From Variovorax sp. (GTDB taxonomy: Bacteria; Pseudomonadota; Gammaproteobacteria; Burkholderiales; Burkholderiaceae_C): 6,729 nt of DNA. The notes under the pieces were generated by a model. It ran no database searches, was not told the DNA's origin, and saw only the letters and a list, made by a program, of their open reading frames with translations. The position numbers were made by a program, and so were the translations under genes. Location of the stretch: positions 1-6,729 of the forward strand of contig JAQGMX010000128.1 of assembly GCA_028292145.1 (NCBI GenBank), read 5' to 3'. This document shows positions 1-4,832 of this stretch, one piece after another. Each line of letters starts with the position of its first letter. The stretch's first letter is position 1.

Positions 1-1124
1 CCTGCCGCGGCGATCGTCGTGATGGCCGGGCAACCGACGGCGCTGTACGTCGCCTGGTTGGTGGTGTCGACCGTACCGATCAAAGCCGTCGCGGACACGG
101 CGACCTTGAAGCTCAGGGTGCCGGCCACGCCCGGGTTCACCGCAGGCACCAATGCCTGGATGACGCCGGTTGCCGCCTCGAATTCGATGTTGGTGTCGCC
201 GCCTGCAGCCTCGGTCAGCGCATTGCCGCCGTTGGAACTCCAGACCGCCGTTCCGGCCTGGTAGGTGAAGCCGCTCGGAAGCGCATCGCGCAGGTACAGA
301 TTGCCAGCCACAGCACCGTTGTTGGTGTAGTTGATGGTGTAGGTGGTCACGGTGCCGCGCTGGCCGCTCGACGGCGTGGGCCACGCGCCGGGGTTCGGCG
401 CTGCCGACGTGGCTGCGACCGAAGGTGCGCCGATCGACTTGCTGACCGAGAACGCTGCGGTGGTCACCAGGTTGACGGTGTCGGTCGCGGTGGTCGACGG
501 CGTGGCGTAGACCAGCGCGCTTGCGACCGGTGCGACGGTCACTGTGGCCGTGTTGATACCGCCGCCCCAGGTGCCGGGCGTCGCGGTGGTCGGGATCTGA
601 TAGGCCACGACGAACGAGAACTTGCCGCCGGCGGGCAGTGTTTGCGCCGGAATCGAGCAGGTTGCGCCGGGTGTGGCGGAAGTGCAGAGCGGTGTCGTGC
701 TGTCGGGCTGACCGTTTTCGTCGGTGTCGAGGTAGACCTCGATGCGCGAGAAGTCGGCGCCGCCGGCTGCTTCCTTGGACGAAACGATGAAATTGTCGGT
801 GCCGTTGCCGGTATTGGTCAGCACGTAAGGGGTGTAGACCGTGGCGCCGGCTGCGGCGCTCTTGGAGTTGCTGGTCGGCGTCACGGTATAGGCGCCTACC
901 TGCTGGACCACCGTGGTGACGGTGTTGGACGTCGCGAGCTGCGAGGTGCCGCTGCCGTCCAGGTACGTGGCGGTTGCCTGATTGGTGATGTTGGTGCCTG
1001 CGGCCGGTACGGCGGCCAGCGCGATCTGGGTAAGCAGTACGCCCCCGGACACGACAGCCACGACCGCCTTCAGCACCGCCCAGCGCCCGACGTCGGTCGG
1101 ACGGATTGGCGAATTGATCTTCAT
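1..1124 (-). CDS. Exported DUF11 repeat-domain protein, 3' end outside window
   Basis: Reading the minus strand from ATG at 1124 gives an open frame of 374 codons that continues past position 1, so the C-terminus is missing. A GAGGAG ribosome binding site (1131-1136) lies 6 bases before the ATG. Residues 1-38 look like a long signal peptide: basic start, hydrophobic stretch (about 16-37), cleavage near ALA-AVP. The mature part is rich in Thr, Ala, Gly, Asn and Val and has almost no Cys. Two DUF11-like (TIGR01451-type, Ig-fold) units are visible: residues about 84-215, with a TNTGNGTDNF motif and a possible disulfide between C147 and C156, and about 224-360, with YTINYTNNG followed by LRDALPSGFTY. 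DUF11 domains are typical of large surface or S-layer-like proteins. The specific function is unknown. It follows the smaller DUF11 gene on the same strand, with a terminator-like hairpin between. Confident in exported DUF11 protein; adhesion or envelope role is inference. Confidence 0.85.
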   Translation of the reverse strand, partial: MKINSPIRPTDVGRWAVLKAVVAVVSGGVLLTQIALAAVPAAGTNITNQATATYLDGSGTSQLATSNTVTTVVQQVGAYTVTPTSNSKSAAAGATVYTPYVLTNTGNGTDNFIVSSKEAAGGADFSRIEVYLDTDENGQPDSTTPLCTSATPGATCSIPAQTLPAGGKFSFVVAYQIPTTATPGTWGGGINTATVTVAPVASALVYATPSTTATDTVNLVTTAAFSVSKSIGAPSVAATSAAPNPGAWPTPSSGQRGTVTTYTINYTNNGAVAGNLYLRDALPSGFTYQAGTAVWSSNGGNALTEAAGGDTNIEFEAATGVIQALVPAVNPGVAGTLSFKVAVSATALIGTVDTTNQATYSAVGCPAITTIAAA

Positions 1125-1130
1125 CGACTT

Positions 1131-1136
1131 CTCCTC
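1131..1136 (-). promoter_or_regulatory. Ribosome binding site of the large DUF11 gene
   Basis: On the minus strand GAGGAG ends 6 bases before the ATG at 1124. It decides the start of this gene. It lies only 6 bases after the T-run of the upstream hairpin, so structure or termination there could directly affect translation or transcription of this gene. Confidence 0.75.
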
Positions 1137-1142
1137 TTGACT

Positions 1143-1193
1143 AAAAAAAAGCCGCCTATCTCGCCGACGCAGTTGCGAAGGTCCGATAGACGG
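1143..1193 (-). terminator. Intrinsic terminator-like hairpin between the two DUF11 genes
   Basis: On the minus strand the arm CCGTCTATC (1185-1193) pairs over 9 bases, with one G-U pair, with GATAGGCGG (1152-1160). The 24-base interior holds a further small CGC/GCG stem (1168-1170 with 1175-1177). One C separates the stem from a run of eight T (1143-1150). It starts 28 bases after the stop of the small DUF11 gene. This has the shape of a Rho-independent terminator, but the next gene on the same strand begins 18 bases later with no room for its own promoter after it. It may therefore be a partial terminator that lowers expression of the second gene. Confidence 0.7.
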
Positions 1194-1221
1194 AAATCAT
1201 GGAAACGGACATCGCCCTCCC

Positions 1222-1887
1222 TCAAGGCTTCACGACGGCCGCTGCCGGCGACATCCAGACAACCCGGACTGGAGGTGCCTGCGACGCGTTCGACACGGTT
1301 TGCGGCTGGGCGGGCAACACCACACGGGCGCGCGCAGCGACTTCGGTGACCGCGTCCGCAGGCAATTGCCCGAGGTTCCAGCGCAGCGACCGGTATTCGG
1401 CGTAAGGGACGGGCTCTGCCTTTTTGCCCGGCGCGGTGCGCATCAGCGGCTCCGCTGCATATTTGCTGTCGGCAGTGGCGGCCTGGACCAGGTTGGCGCC
1501 GGGGGCGGCGCTCTTCGGCACGTATTCGAGCTGTTCGGGCAACGGGAGCGTGGCGGTGAAATTGCTCACGTTCTTGCCGCTGCGATTGGCATAACGCACG
1601 CGGTATTCGAGGATGTCGCCGGGCCGGACGCTGTCGGCCTCCTTGAATTCCTCCTTGCCGTCGGCGCCGGTCACCACGATGAATTGCCGAAGACTTGCTT
1701 CGACGAGTTCCTTGGCGGGCGCACCGGCGGTCCTCGCGATGGGCGCGACCTCCGGTTGTTGAGCGCGTGCCGGTGGTCCGACGAACGTCATCGGAATCGC
1801 CAACGCCGCCAAGAGCCACCACACGAGGCCGCGGCGGCTTCGGGGGCTTGAACGGACGGTGTCCGGCTGCTTTTTCAGATTGATCAT
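1222..1887 (-). CDS. Small exported DUF11-type protein, 221 residues
   Basis: The chosen ATG at 1887 is preceded by AGGAG (1895-1899) at 7 bases and opens directly into a signal peptide. A longer frame from 1953 would add 22 residues of no apparent function. Residues 1-42 form the signal: a basic region with RSRR, a hydrophobic core LVWWLLAALAIPMTFV, then cleavage at ARA-QQ. The mature domain (about 60-150) carries the DUF11 pattern: VRPGDILEYRVRYANRSGKN followed by LPLPEQLEYVPKS. The tail holds a second beta-rich part (SLRWNLGQL) and ends in VVKP. No Cys is present in the mature part and no membrane anchor follows the signal, so it is likely periplasmic, secreted or bound to a partner. It lies just upstream of the larger DUF11 gene on the same strand and may be its accessory subunit. 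Function unknown; family assignment is by motif, not search. Confidence 0.85.
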   Translation of the reverse strand: MINLKKQPDTVRSSPRSRRGLVWWLLAALAIPMTFVGPPARAQQPEVAPIARTAGAPAKELVEASLRQFIVVTGADGKEEFKEADSVRPGDILEYRVRYANRSGKNVSNFTATLPLPEQLEYVPKSAAPGANLVQAATADSKYAAEPLMRTAPGKKAEPVPYAEYRSLRWNLGQLPADAVTEVAARARVVLPAQPQTVSNASQAPPVRVVWMSPAAAVVKP

Positions 1888-1972
1888 GGGTCCACTCCTG
1901 CGATTCGCACCTTGGAATCGAAGGGAAGTGTCAGAGGGCAGATCAACCGCCAAAGCGCCTGGGAACGAAGCG

Positions 1973-2002
1973 ACTATCGACAGTAACGAAACGTTCTATC
2001 AA
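1973..2002 (-). promoter_or_regulatory. Candidate sigma-70 promoter for the DUF11 genes
   Basis: Minus-strand reading gives TTGATA (1997-2002; 5 of 6 to the -35 consensus), an 18-base spacer and GATAGT (1973-1978; 4 of 6 to the -10 consensus). Transcription would start near 1966, leaving a leader of roughly 80 bases before the ATG at 1887. Two AACGAA repeats (1964 and 1985) fall at and within this promoter. Prediction by eye only. Confidence 0.35.
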
Positions 2003-2064
2003 CGTATCGGTGCAGCACACGTGTAAACGAAAGTGTCAGCGCTGTGTTTGGAGCAGCGTTGGGT

Positions 2065-2145
2065 AATGCCTATTCAGTCGCGCGCAGCGCTGAAGAAATG
2101 CCACGGAATGCATGGACTCCTATTTCTATAGACACCGAAATGCAT
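2065..2145. repeat. Four phased AATGC repeats
   Basis: AATGC occurs at 2065, 2097, 2107 and 2139, giving spacings of 32, 10 and 32 bases. The first two copies read AATGCC and the last two AATGCA (each within ATGCAT). The spacings are close to three, one and three helical turns, so all copies face one side of the DNA. This is the pattern expected of a multi-site operator. The regulator is not known. Confidence 0.4.
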
Positions 2146-2165
2146 AAAGAGATGGAAATTAAGTC

Positions 2166-2195
2166 GTTCTGTTTCTGAACAATCTTTTGCATACT
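2166..2195 (+). promoter_or_regulatory. Weak candidate metN promoter with overlapping inverted repeat
   Basis: A poor -35-like TTCTGT (2167-2172) and a CATACT -10-like box (2190-2195) are spaced by 17 bases just before metN. The inverted repeat GTTC-N7-GAAC (2166-2180) covers the -35 region and contains a T-N11-A core (2167-2179), the general shape of a LysR-type site. MetR or another sulfur regulator is possible but the sequence does not show which. The boxes match the consensus poorly, so the true promoter may use an activator or lie elsewhere. Confidence 0.25.
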
Positions 2196-2214
2196 CGCCA
2201 GCTTTGCCGGTCGG

Positions 2215-2231
2215 AAGCGCTCTCAGCGCTT
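2215..2231 (+). promoter_or_regulatory. Perfect leader hairpin upstream of metN
   Basis: AAGCGCT (2215-2221), a CTC loop and AGCGCTT (2225-2231) form a perfect 7-base-pair inverted repeat ending 22 bases before the metN ATG. It buries the alternative TTG start at 2230 and abuts the only purine-rich patch nearby (GGAAG at 2213-2217). It is not followed by a true T-run, so an operator or a translational control element is more likely than a terminator. Confidence 0.4.
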
Positions 2232-2253
2232 GTTCGGCCCTTTTGCGATTCCG

Positions 2254-3105
2254 ATGGCTACTCCCAACGCTTCCCTCATTCATCTCGAAGGTGTCCAGAA
2301 ATCCTTCGCGTTGCCCAACGGCGAAATCTTCGACGCCGTCCATTCGCTCACCCTCGACATTCCGGCGGGCGAAGTCTTCGGCCTGATCGGCAAGAGCGGC
2401 GCCGGCAAGTCGACGCTGCTGCGCCTGATCAACCTGCTGGAGCGCCCGGACGCCGGCAAGGTATTCGTCGGCGGGCGCGACCTGACGATGCTGTCGCGCC
2501 GCGAATTGCGCGACACGCGCCAGCAGATCGGCATGATCTTTCAGCAGTTCAACCTGCTGCAGAACGCAACGGTGTTCGACAACGTCGCGTTCCCGCTCAA
2601 GATCCACGGCCGCCATTCGCGCGCCGAGATCGATGCCCGCGTGCGCGAATGTCTGGCGCTGGTGGGGCTCGCCGAGAAGATCGACACCTACCCGGCGCAA
2701 CTCTCGGGCGGGCAGAAGCAGCGCGTGGCCATCGCGCGTGCGCTGGCACCGCGTCCGCAGGTGCTGCTGTGCGACGAGCCGACCTCGGCGCTCGACAGCG
2801 AAACCACGCGCTCGCTGCTGGAAACGCTGCGCGAGATCAACGAGAAGATCGGCGTGACTATCGTCATCGTGACGCACGAGCTGTCGGTGGTCGAGGTGCT
2901 GTGCCGCCAGGTCGCCATTCTTGAGAAAGGCCGGCTGATCGAGCAGTTTGCCGTCGACGATGCGCCGCTGGTGCCGCGCCTGACGTCGCTGGGGCGCGAG
3001 ATCGATGCGCTGGTGCGCCGTCGCGAGCGCGACGACCGTGAAGCACGTGAAGCAAGTCAGGCACGTGAAGCCCTGGAAATCGAAAAGGAGGCCGTCCATG
3101 CCTGA
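2254..3105 (+). CDS. metN: Methionine ABC importer ATP-binding protein MetN, short form without NIL domain
   Basis: This is the ATPase that powers methionine-type uptake from the cytoplasmic face of the inner membrane. From ATG 2254 it has 283 residues. ABC motifs in order: Walker A GKSGAGKST (46-54), Q-loop FQQFN (96-100), signature LSGGQ (150-154), Walker B VLLCDEP (170-176, catalytic E175), D-loop SALD (178-181), switch H208. The phrases GRDLTMLS and VTHELSVV fit MetN. Known MetN proteins such as E. coli (343 residues) carry a C-terminal NIL/ACT-like domain that binds methionine and inhibits transport; here the protein stops after a charged, probably helical tail (about 247-283), so this brake is absent. 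No clear Shine-Dalgarno precedes ATG 2254; a TTG at 2230 would add 8 residues but sits inside a hairpin. metI overlaps the last 8 bases. The family is certain; methionine as substrate is inferred from family and neighbours. Confidence 0.9.
   Translation: MATPNASLIHLEGVQKSFALPNGEIFDAVHSLTLDIPAGEVFGLIGKSGAGKSTLLRLINLLERPDAGKVFVGGRDLTMLSRRELRDTRQQIGMIFQQFNLLQNATVFDNVAFPLKIHGRHSRAEIDARVRECLALVGLAEKIDTYPAQLSGGQKQRVAIARALAPRPQVLLCDEPTSALDSETTRSLLETLREINEKIGVTIVIVTHELSVVEVLCRQVAILEKGRLIEQFAVDDAPLVPRLTSLGREIDALVRRRERDDREAREASQAREALEIEKEAVHA
3034..3078 (+). repeat. Degenerate 9-base tandem repeat in the metN tail
   Basis: Five in-frame 9-base units, three of them nearly identical (GACCGTGAA, GCACGTGAA, and GCACGTGAA again after a diverged GCAAGTCAG), end with GCCCTGGAA. 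They encode the three-residue pattern DRE-ARE-ASQ-ARE-ALE at residues 261-275. It lies outside the ATPase fold and looks like recent local expansion of the tail. Confidence 0.55.
3085..3091 (+). promoter_or_regulatory. Strong ribosome binding site of metI inside metN
   Basis: AAGGAGG ends 6 bases before the metI ATG at 3098 and lies within the last metN codons. It fixes the metI start and argues against the longer upstream frame from 3005. It also gives metI much stronger initiation than metN, which has no clear site of its own. Confidence 0.8.
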
Positions 3106-3760
3106 GAACATTGCCGCCATCCTTCCCGAACTCGGGCTCGCCACGGCGCAGACGTTCATGATGCTGGGCATCGGCCTGACTGCAGCAGTGCTGATCGGCG
3201 GACCGCTCGGCGTGCTGCTGTTCCTGCTCGGGCCGAGCCAGTCGCTTCAGAACAAGCCGGCTTTCGTCATCATCAACTGGCTGGTGAACACGGTCCGTTC
3301 GTTCCCTTTCATCATCCTGCTGGTCGCGCTGGTGCCGTTCACGCGGGTGATCGCCGGGACGTCCATCGGCCCGCTGGCGGCATCCGTGCCGCTGTCGATC
3401 GCCGCGATTCCGTATTTCGCGCGGTTGGTCGATCAGTGCCTGCGCGAAGTCCCGCGCGGCGTCATCGAAGCCGCGCATGCGATGGGCGCGTCGGAGCTCC
3501 AGATCGTCTGGCGTGTGCTGGTGGTCGAGGCCCGCTCGGGTCTGGTGCTGGCGCTGACCGTGCTGGCGGTGAGCTTCCTCTCTTACTCGGCAATCGCCGG
3601 CGTGGTGGGCGGCGGCGGCATCGGCGACCTGGCCATCCGCTACGGCTATTACCGTTTCCAGACCGACGTGATGGTGTTCACCGTCGTGCTGCTGGTGGCG
3701 CTGGTGCAGCTGATCCAGTTCGTCGGCAACACGACCGCACGCCGTCTCGACAAGCGCTAG
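3098..3760 (+). CDS. metI: Methionine ABC importer permease MetI
   Basis: This 220-residue inner-membrane permease would pair as a homodimer with MetN and receive ligand from MetQ. Length matches E. coli MetI (217). Five membrane segments are visible at about 16-44, 56-80, 85-110, 147-170 and 192-212, as in the MetI family. The NTVRSFPFIILLVALVPFTR stretch (64-83) is the family hallmark. The EAA coupling motif that docks onto the ATPase reads EAAHAMGA (124-131) and continues to about 144. The glycine-rich AGVVGGGGIGDLAIRYGYYRF segment near 167-187 is also typical. A strong AAGGAGG precedes the ATG, which overlaps the metN end by 8 bases, so the two are translationally coupled. The stop codon lies in the perfect palindrome AGCGCTAGCGCT (3753-3764). 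No unusual residue seen. Confidence 0.93.
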   Translation: MPENIAAILPELGLATAQTFMMLGIGLTAAVLIGGPLGVLLFLLGPSQSLQNKPAFVIINWLVNTVRSFPFIILLVALVPFTRVIAGTSIGPLAASVPLSIAAIPYFARLVDQCLREVPRGVIEAAHAMGASELQIVWRVLVVEARSGLVLALTVLAVSFLSYSAIAGVVGGGGIGDLAIRYGYYRFQTDVMVFTVVLLVALVQLIQFVGNTTARRLDKR

Positions 3761-3770
3761 CGCTGTTGCT

Positions 3771-3873
3771 CGCCCCCAGGTTGGACGCACTTCGTGTCGT
3801 CCGCCCACCCCCTGCCGGGGGCGATACCGGCGGCCCGGCGAAGCCGGTTCCGCGGTATCTCTGGCCGGGATAC
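3771..3873. repeat. Structured palindromic intergenic repeat between metI and metQ
   Basis: Two adjacent hairpin modules fill the 141-base gap. In the first, CGCCCCC (3771-3777) pairs with GGGGGCG (3817-3823) and encloses GGACG/CGTCC (3783-3787 with 3798-3802) plus CAC/GTG. In the second, GATACCG (3823-3829) pairs with CGGTATC (3853-3859), enclosing CGG/CCG and a CCGGC-GAA-GCCGG hairpin (3835-3847). A further GATAC (3869-3873) can pair with GTATC (3855-3859) instead. The wording of this segment (CCCAGG...CCCACCCCCT...GGCCCGGCGAAGCCGG) resembles a dispersed intergenic repeat I recall from Comamonadaceae genomes. It may act as an mRNA-processing or stability element that sets metQ level apart from metNI. 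Confidence 0.6.
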
Positions 3874-3901
3874 ATCGTTTTTCTACTTGAGTACTGTCTG
3901 C

Positions 3902-4726
3902 ATGAAAACTTCCGCACTCCGCCGTTCCTTCCTCGCCCTGTCGATCGCCGCGCTCTCGATGGGCGCGCTGTCGCTCGACGCCCAGGCCCAGGCCGCCAAG
4001 AAAGACCTCGTCATCGGCGGCACGGCCGGCTCGAACATCGACCAGCTCAAACTCGGTATCGTGCCGATCCTCGAAAAGAAGGGCTACAAGGTCAAGCTGG
4101 TCGAGTTCAACGACTACGTCCAGCCCAACCTGGCGTTGGCACAGGGTTCGCTCGACGCCAACTTCTTCCAGCACCGCGTGTATCTGCAGAAGTTCGCCGT
4201 CGACCAGAAGCTGGATCTGGTGGAACTGGTTCAAGGCCCGATCGCGCCGCTCGGCGTGTATTCGAAGAACCGCAAGTCGCTCGCCGAAGCCAAGGACGGC
4301 GACCGCGTGACGCTGCCGAACGACCCGAGCAATCTGGCCCGCGCACTGACCCTGCTGGAACAGAACAAGCTGGTGACGCTCAAGCCGGGGATCGACGCGC
4401 TGCGTGCGTCGGAAAAGGACATCGGCGAGAACCCGCGCAAGCTGAAATTCATCCCGCTCGAAGCCGCGCAACTGCCGCGCTCGATCGGCGATACGGATTT
4501 CGCGATCATCACCGGCAACTTCGCGATCTCTTCCGGCCTCAAGCTGACCGAAGCCATCGCTCTGGAAAAGACACCGGACCATTACCTGAACGTCGTCGCC
4601 GTCAAGCGTGGCGACAAGGATTCGCCGTGGGCCAAGGACCTGACCGAAGCGTTCAAGTCGAAGGAATACAAGGCGGTGGTGGACAGCAAGTTCCAGGGCT
4701 ACGCCAAGCCCGCCTTCCTGCAATAA
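3902..4726 (+). CDS. metQ: Periplasmic methionine-binding protein MetQ (NlpA/Lipoprotein_9 family)
   Basis: This is the extracytoplasmic receptor that hands ligand to MetI. ATG 3902 gives 274 residues opening with a signal peptide (MKTSALRRS, hydrophobic core, AQAQA-AKK near 29-31). A longer frame from 3794 reads through the repeat and is unlikely. No clear Shine-Dalgarno precedes the ATG. Family landmarks: FNDYVQPNLALAQGSLDANF (69-88), FFQHRVYL (88-95), LPNDPSNLARAL (138-149) and the ligand-pocket region ITGNFA with N206. Length is usual for the family. E. coli MetQ is a lipoprotein with a lipobox cysteine; here there is no cysteine in or after the signal, so the protein should be released as a soluble periplasmic receptor. 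The start of the mature protein, GGTAGSNIDQLK, also departs from the common TPGPHAE-like wording, hinting at a divergent subgroup. Binding of methionine specifically is inference. Confidence 0.92.
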   Translation: MKTSALRRSFLALSIAALSMGALSLDAQAQAAKKDLVIGGTAGSNIDQLKLGIVPILEKKGYKVKLVEFNDYVQPNLALAQGSLDANFFQHRVYLQKFAVDQKLDLVELVQGPIAPLGVYSKNRKSLAEAKDGDRVTLPNDPSNLARALTLLEQNKLVTLKPGIDALRASEKDIGENPRKLKFIPLEAAQLPRSIGDTDFAIITGNFAISSGLKLTEAIALEKTPDHYLNVVAVKRGDKDSPWAKDLTEAFKSKEYKAVVDSKFQGYAKPAFLQ

Positions 4727-4737
4727 GCGCAGGCCGA

Positions 4738-4758
4738 GCCCTACAGGGGACGTAGGGC
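4738..4758. repeat. Short inverted repeat after metQ
   Basis: GCCCTAC (4738-4744) and GTAGGGC (4752-4758) form a perfect 7-base-pair stem with a 7-base loop, 11 bases after the metQ stop. No T-run follows, so it is not a classic intrinsic terminator. It could be an mRNA 3'-end stabiliser or part of a Rho-dependent stop. Nothing else was recognised in the 106-base gap before the next gene. Confidence 0.4.
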
Positions 4759-4817
4759 AGGGATGACCCCTTCATGCCGCGTGTTGCTTCACACAGGGAA
4801 GTCATCTGGACAACCTT

Positions 4818-4824
4818 GAAGGAG
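4818..4824 (+). promoter_or_regulatory. Ribosome binding site of the glycine-zipper gene
   Basis: GAAGGAG ends 8 bases before the ATG at 4833 and fixes that start. Confidence 0.75.
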
Positions 4825-4832
4825 CACACCGC

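Larger units (their letters stand above)
1888..2253. other. Divergent intergenic region, no gene seen
   Basis: These 366 bases separate the start of the small DUF11 gene (minus) from metN (plus). I see no convincing coding frame. The stretch is more AT-rich than its surroundings, especially about 2094-2200, as expected of a divergent promoter region. It holds three AACGAA copies (1964, 1985, 2026), four AATGC copies (2065, 2097, 2107, 2139), four AGCGCT palindromes (2038, 2086, 2216, 2225), the inverted repeat GTTC-N7-GAAC (2166-2180) and a perfect hairpin (2215-2231). No SAM, SAH or other riboswitch was recognisable by eye. Confidence 0.6.

Noticed and set aside
642..1349. Plus-strand open frame of 235 codons over the DUF11 genes
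   Set aside because: It lies antisense to the clear DUF11 protein with signal peptide and RBS, and runs across the hairpin and both gene ends.
1888..1953. Longer start for the small DUF11 protein at 1953
   Set aside because: It would put 22 polar residues before a good signal peptide, while ATG 1887 has an AGGAG at the right distance.
2094..2253. SAM or SAH riboswitch ahead of metN
   Set aside because: No conserved multi-stem core was recognisable; only a short hairpin and dispersed repeats are visible. A covariance-model scan would settle it.
2074..3171. Minus-strand open frame of 365 codons opposite metN
   Set aside because: It overlaps the complete ABC ATPase in antisense, has low-complexity Arg/Gln/His composition and no recognisable motif.
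3771..3873. CRISPR or insertion-sequence end
   Set aside because: The palindromic modules are single, with no spacer-repeat alternation, no transposase and no target duplication seen.
4264..4300. tRNA or small RNA gene in the window
   Set aside because: No cloverleaf or T-loop motif was seen here or elsewhere; the DNA is accounted for by protein codons.
2864..4723. Very long minus-strand open frame (619 codons) opposite metN, metI and metQ
   Set aside because: It is the mirror of three well-recognised genes in GC-rich DNA. Its translation is rich in Arg, Gln, His and Asp with no domain or membrane pattern, typical of a shadow frame.
3436..4755. Plus-strand open frame of 439 codons spanning metI, the repeat and metQ
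   Set aside because: It is in another frame from both genes and its translation is Arg/Pro/Gly-rich noise.
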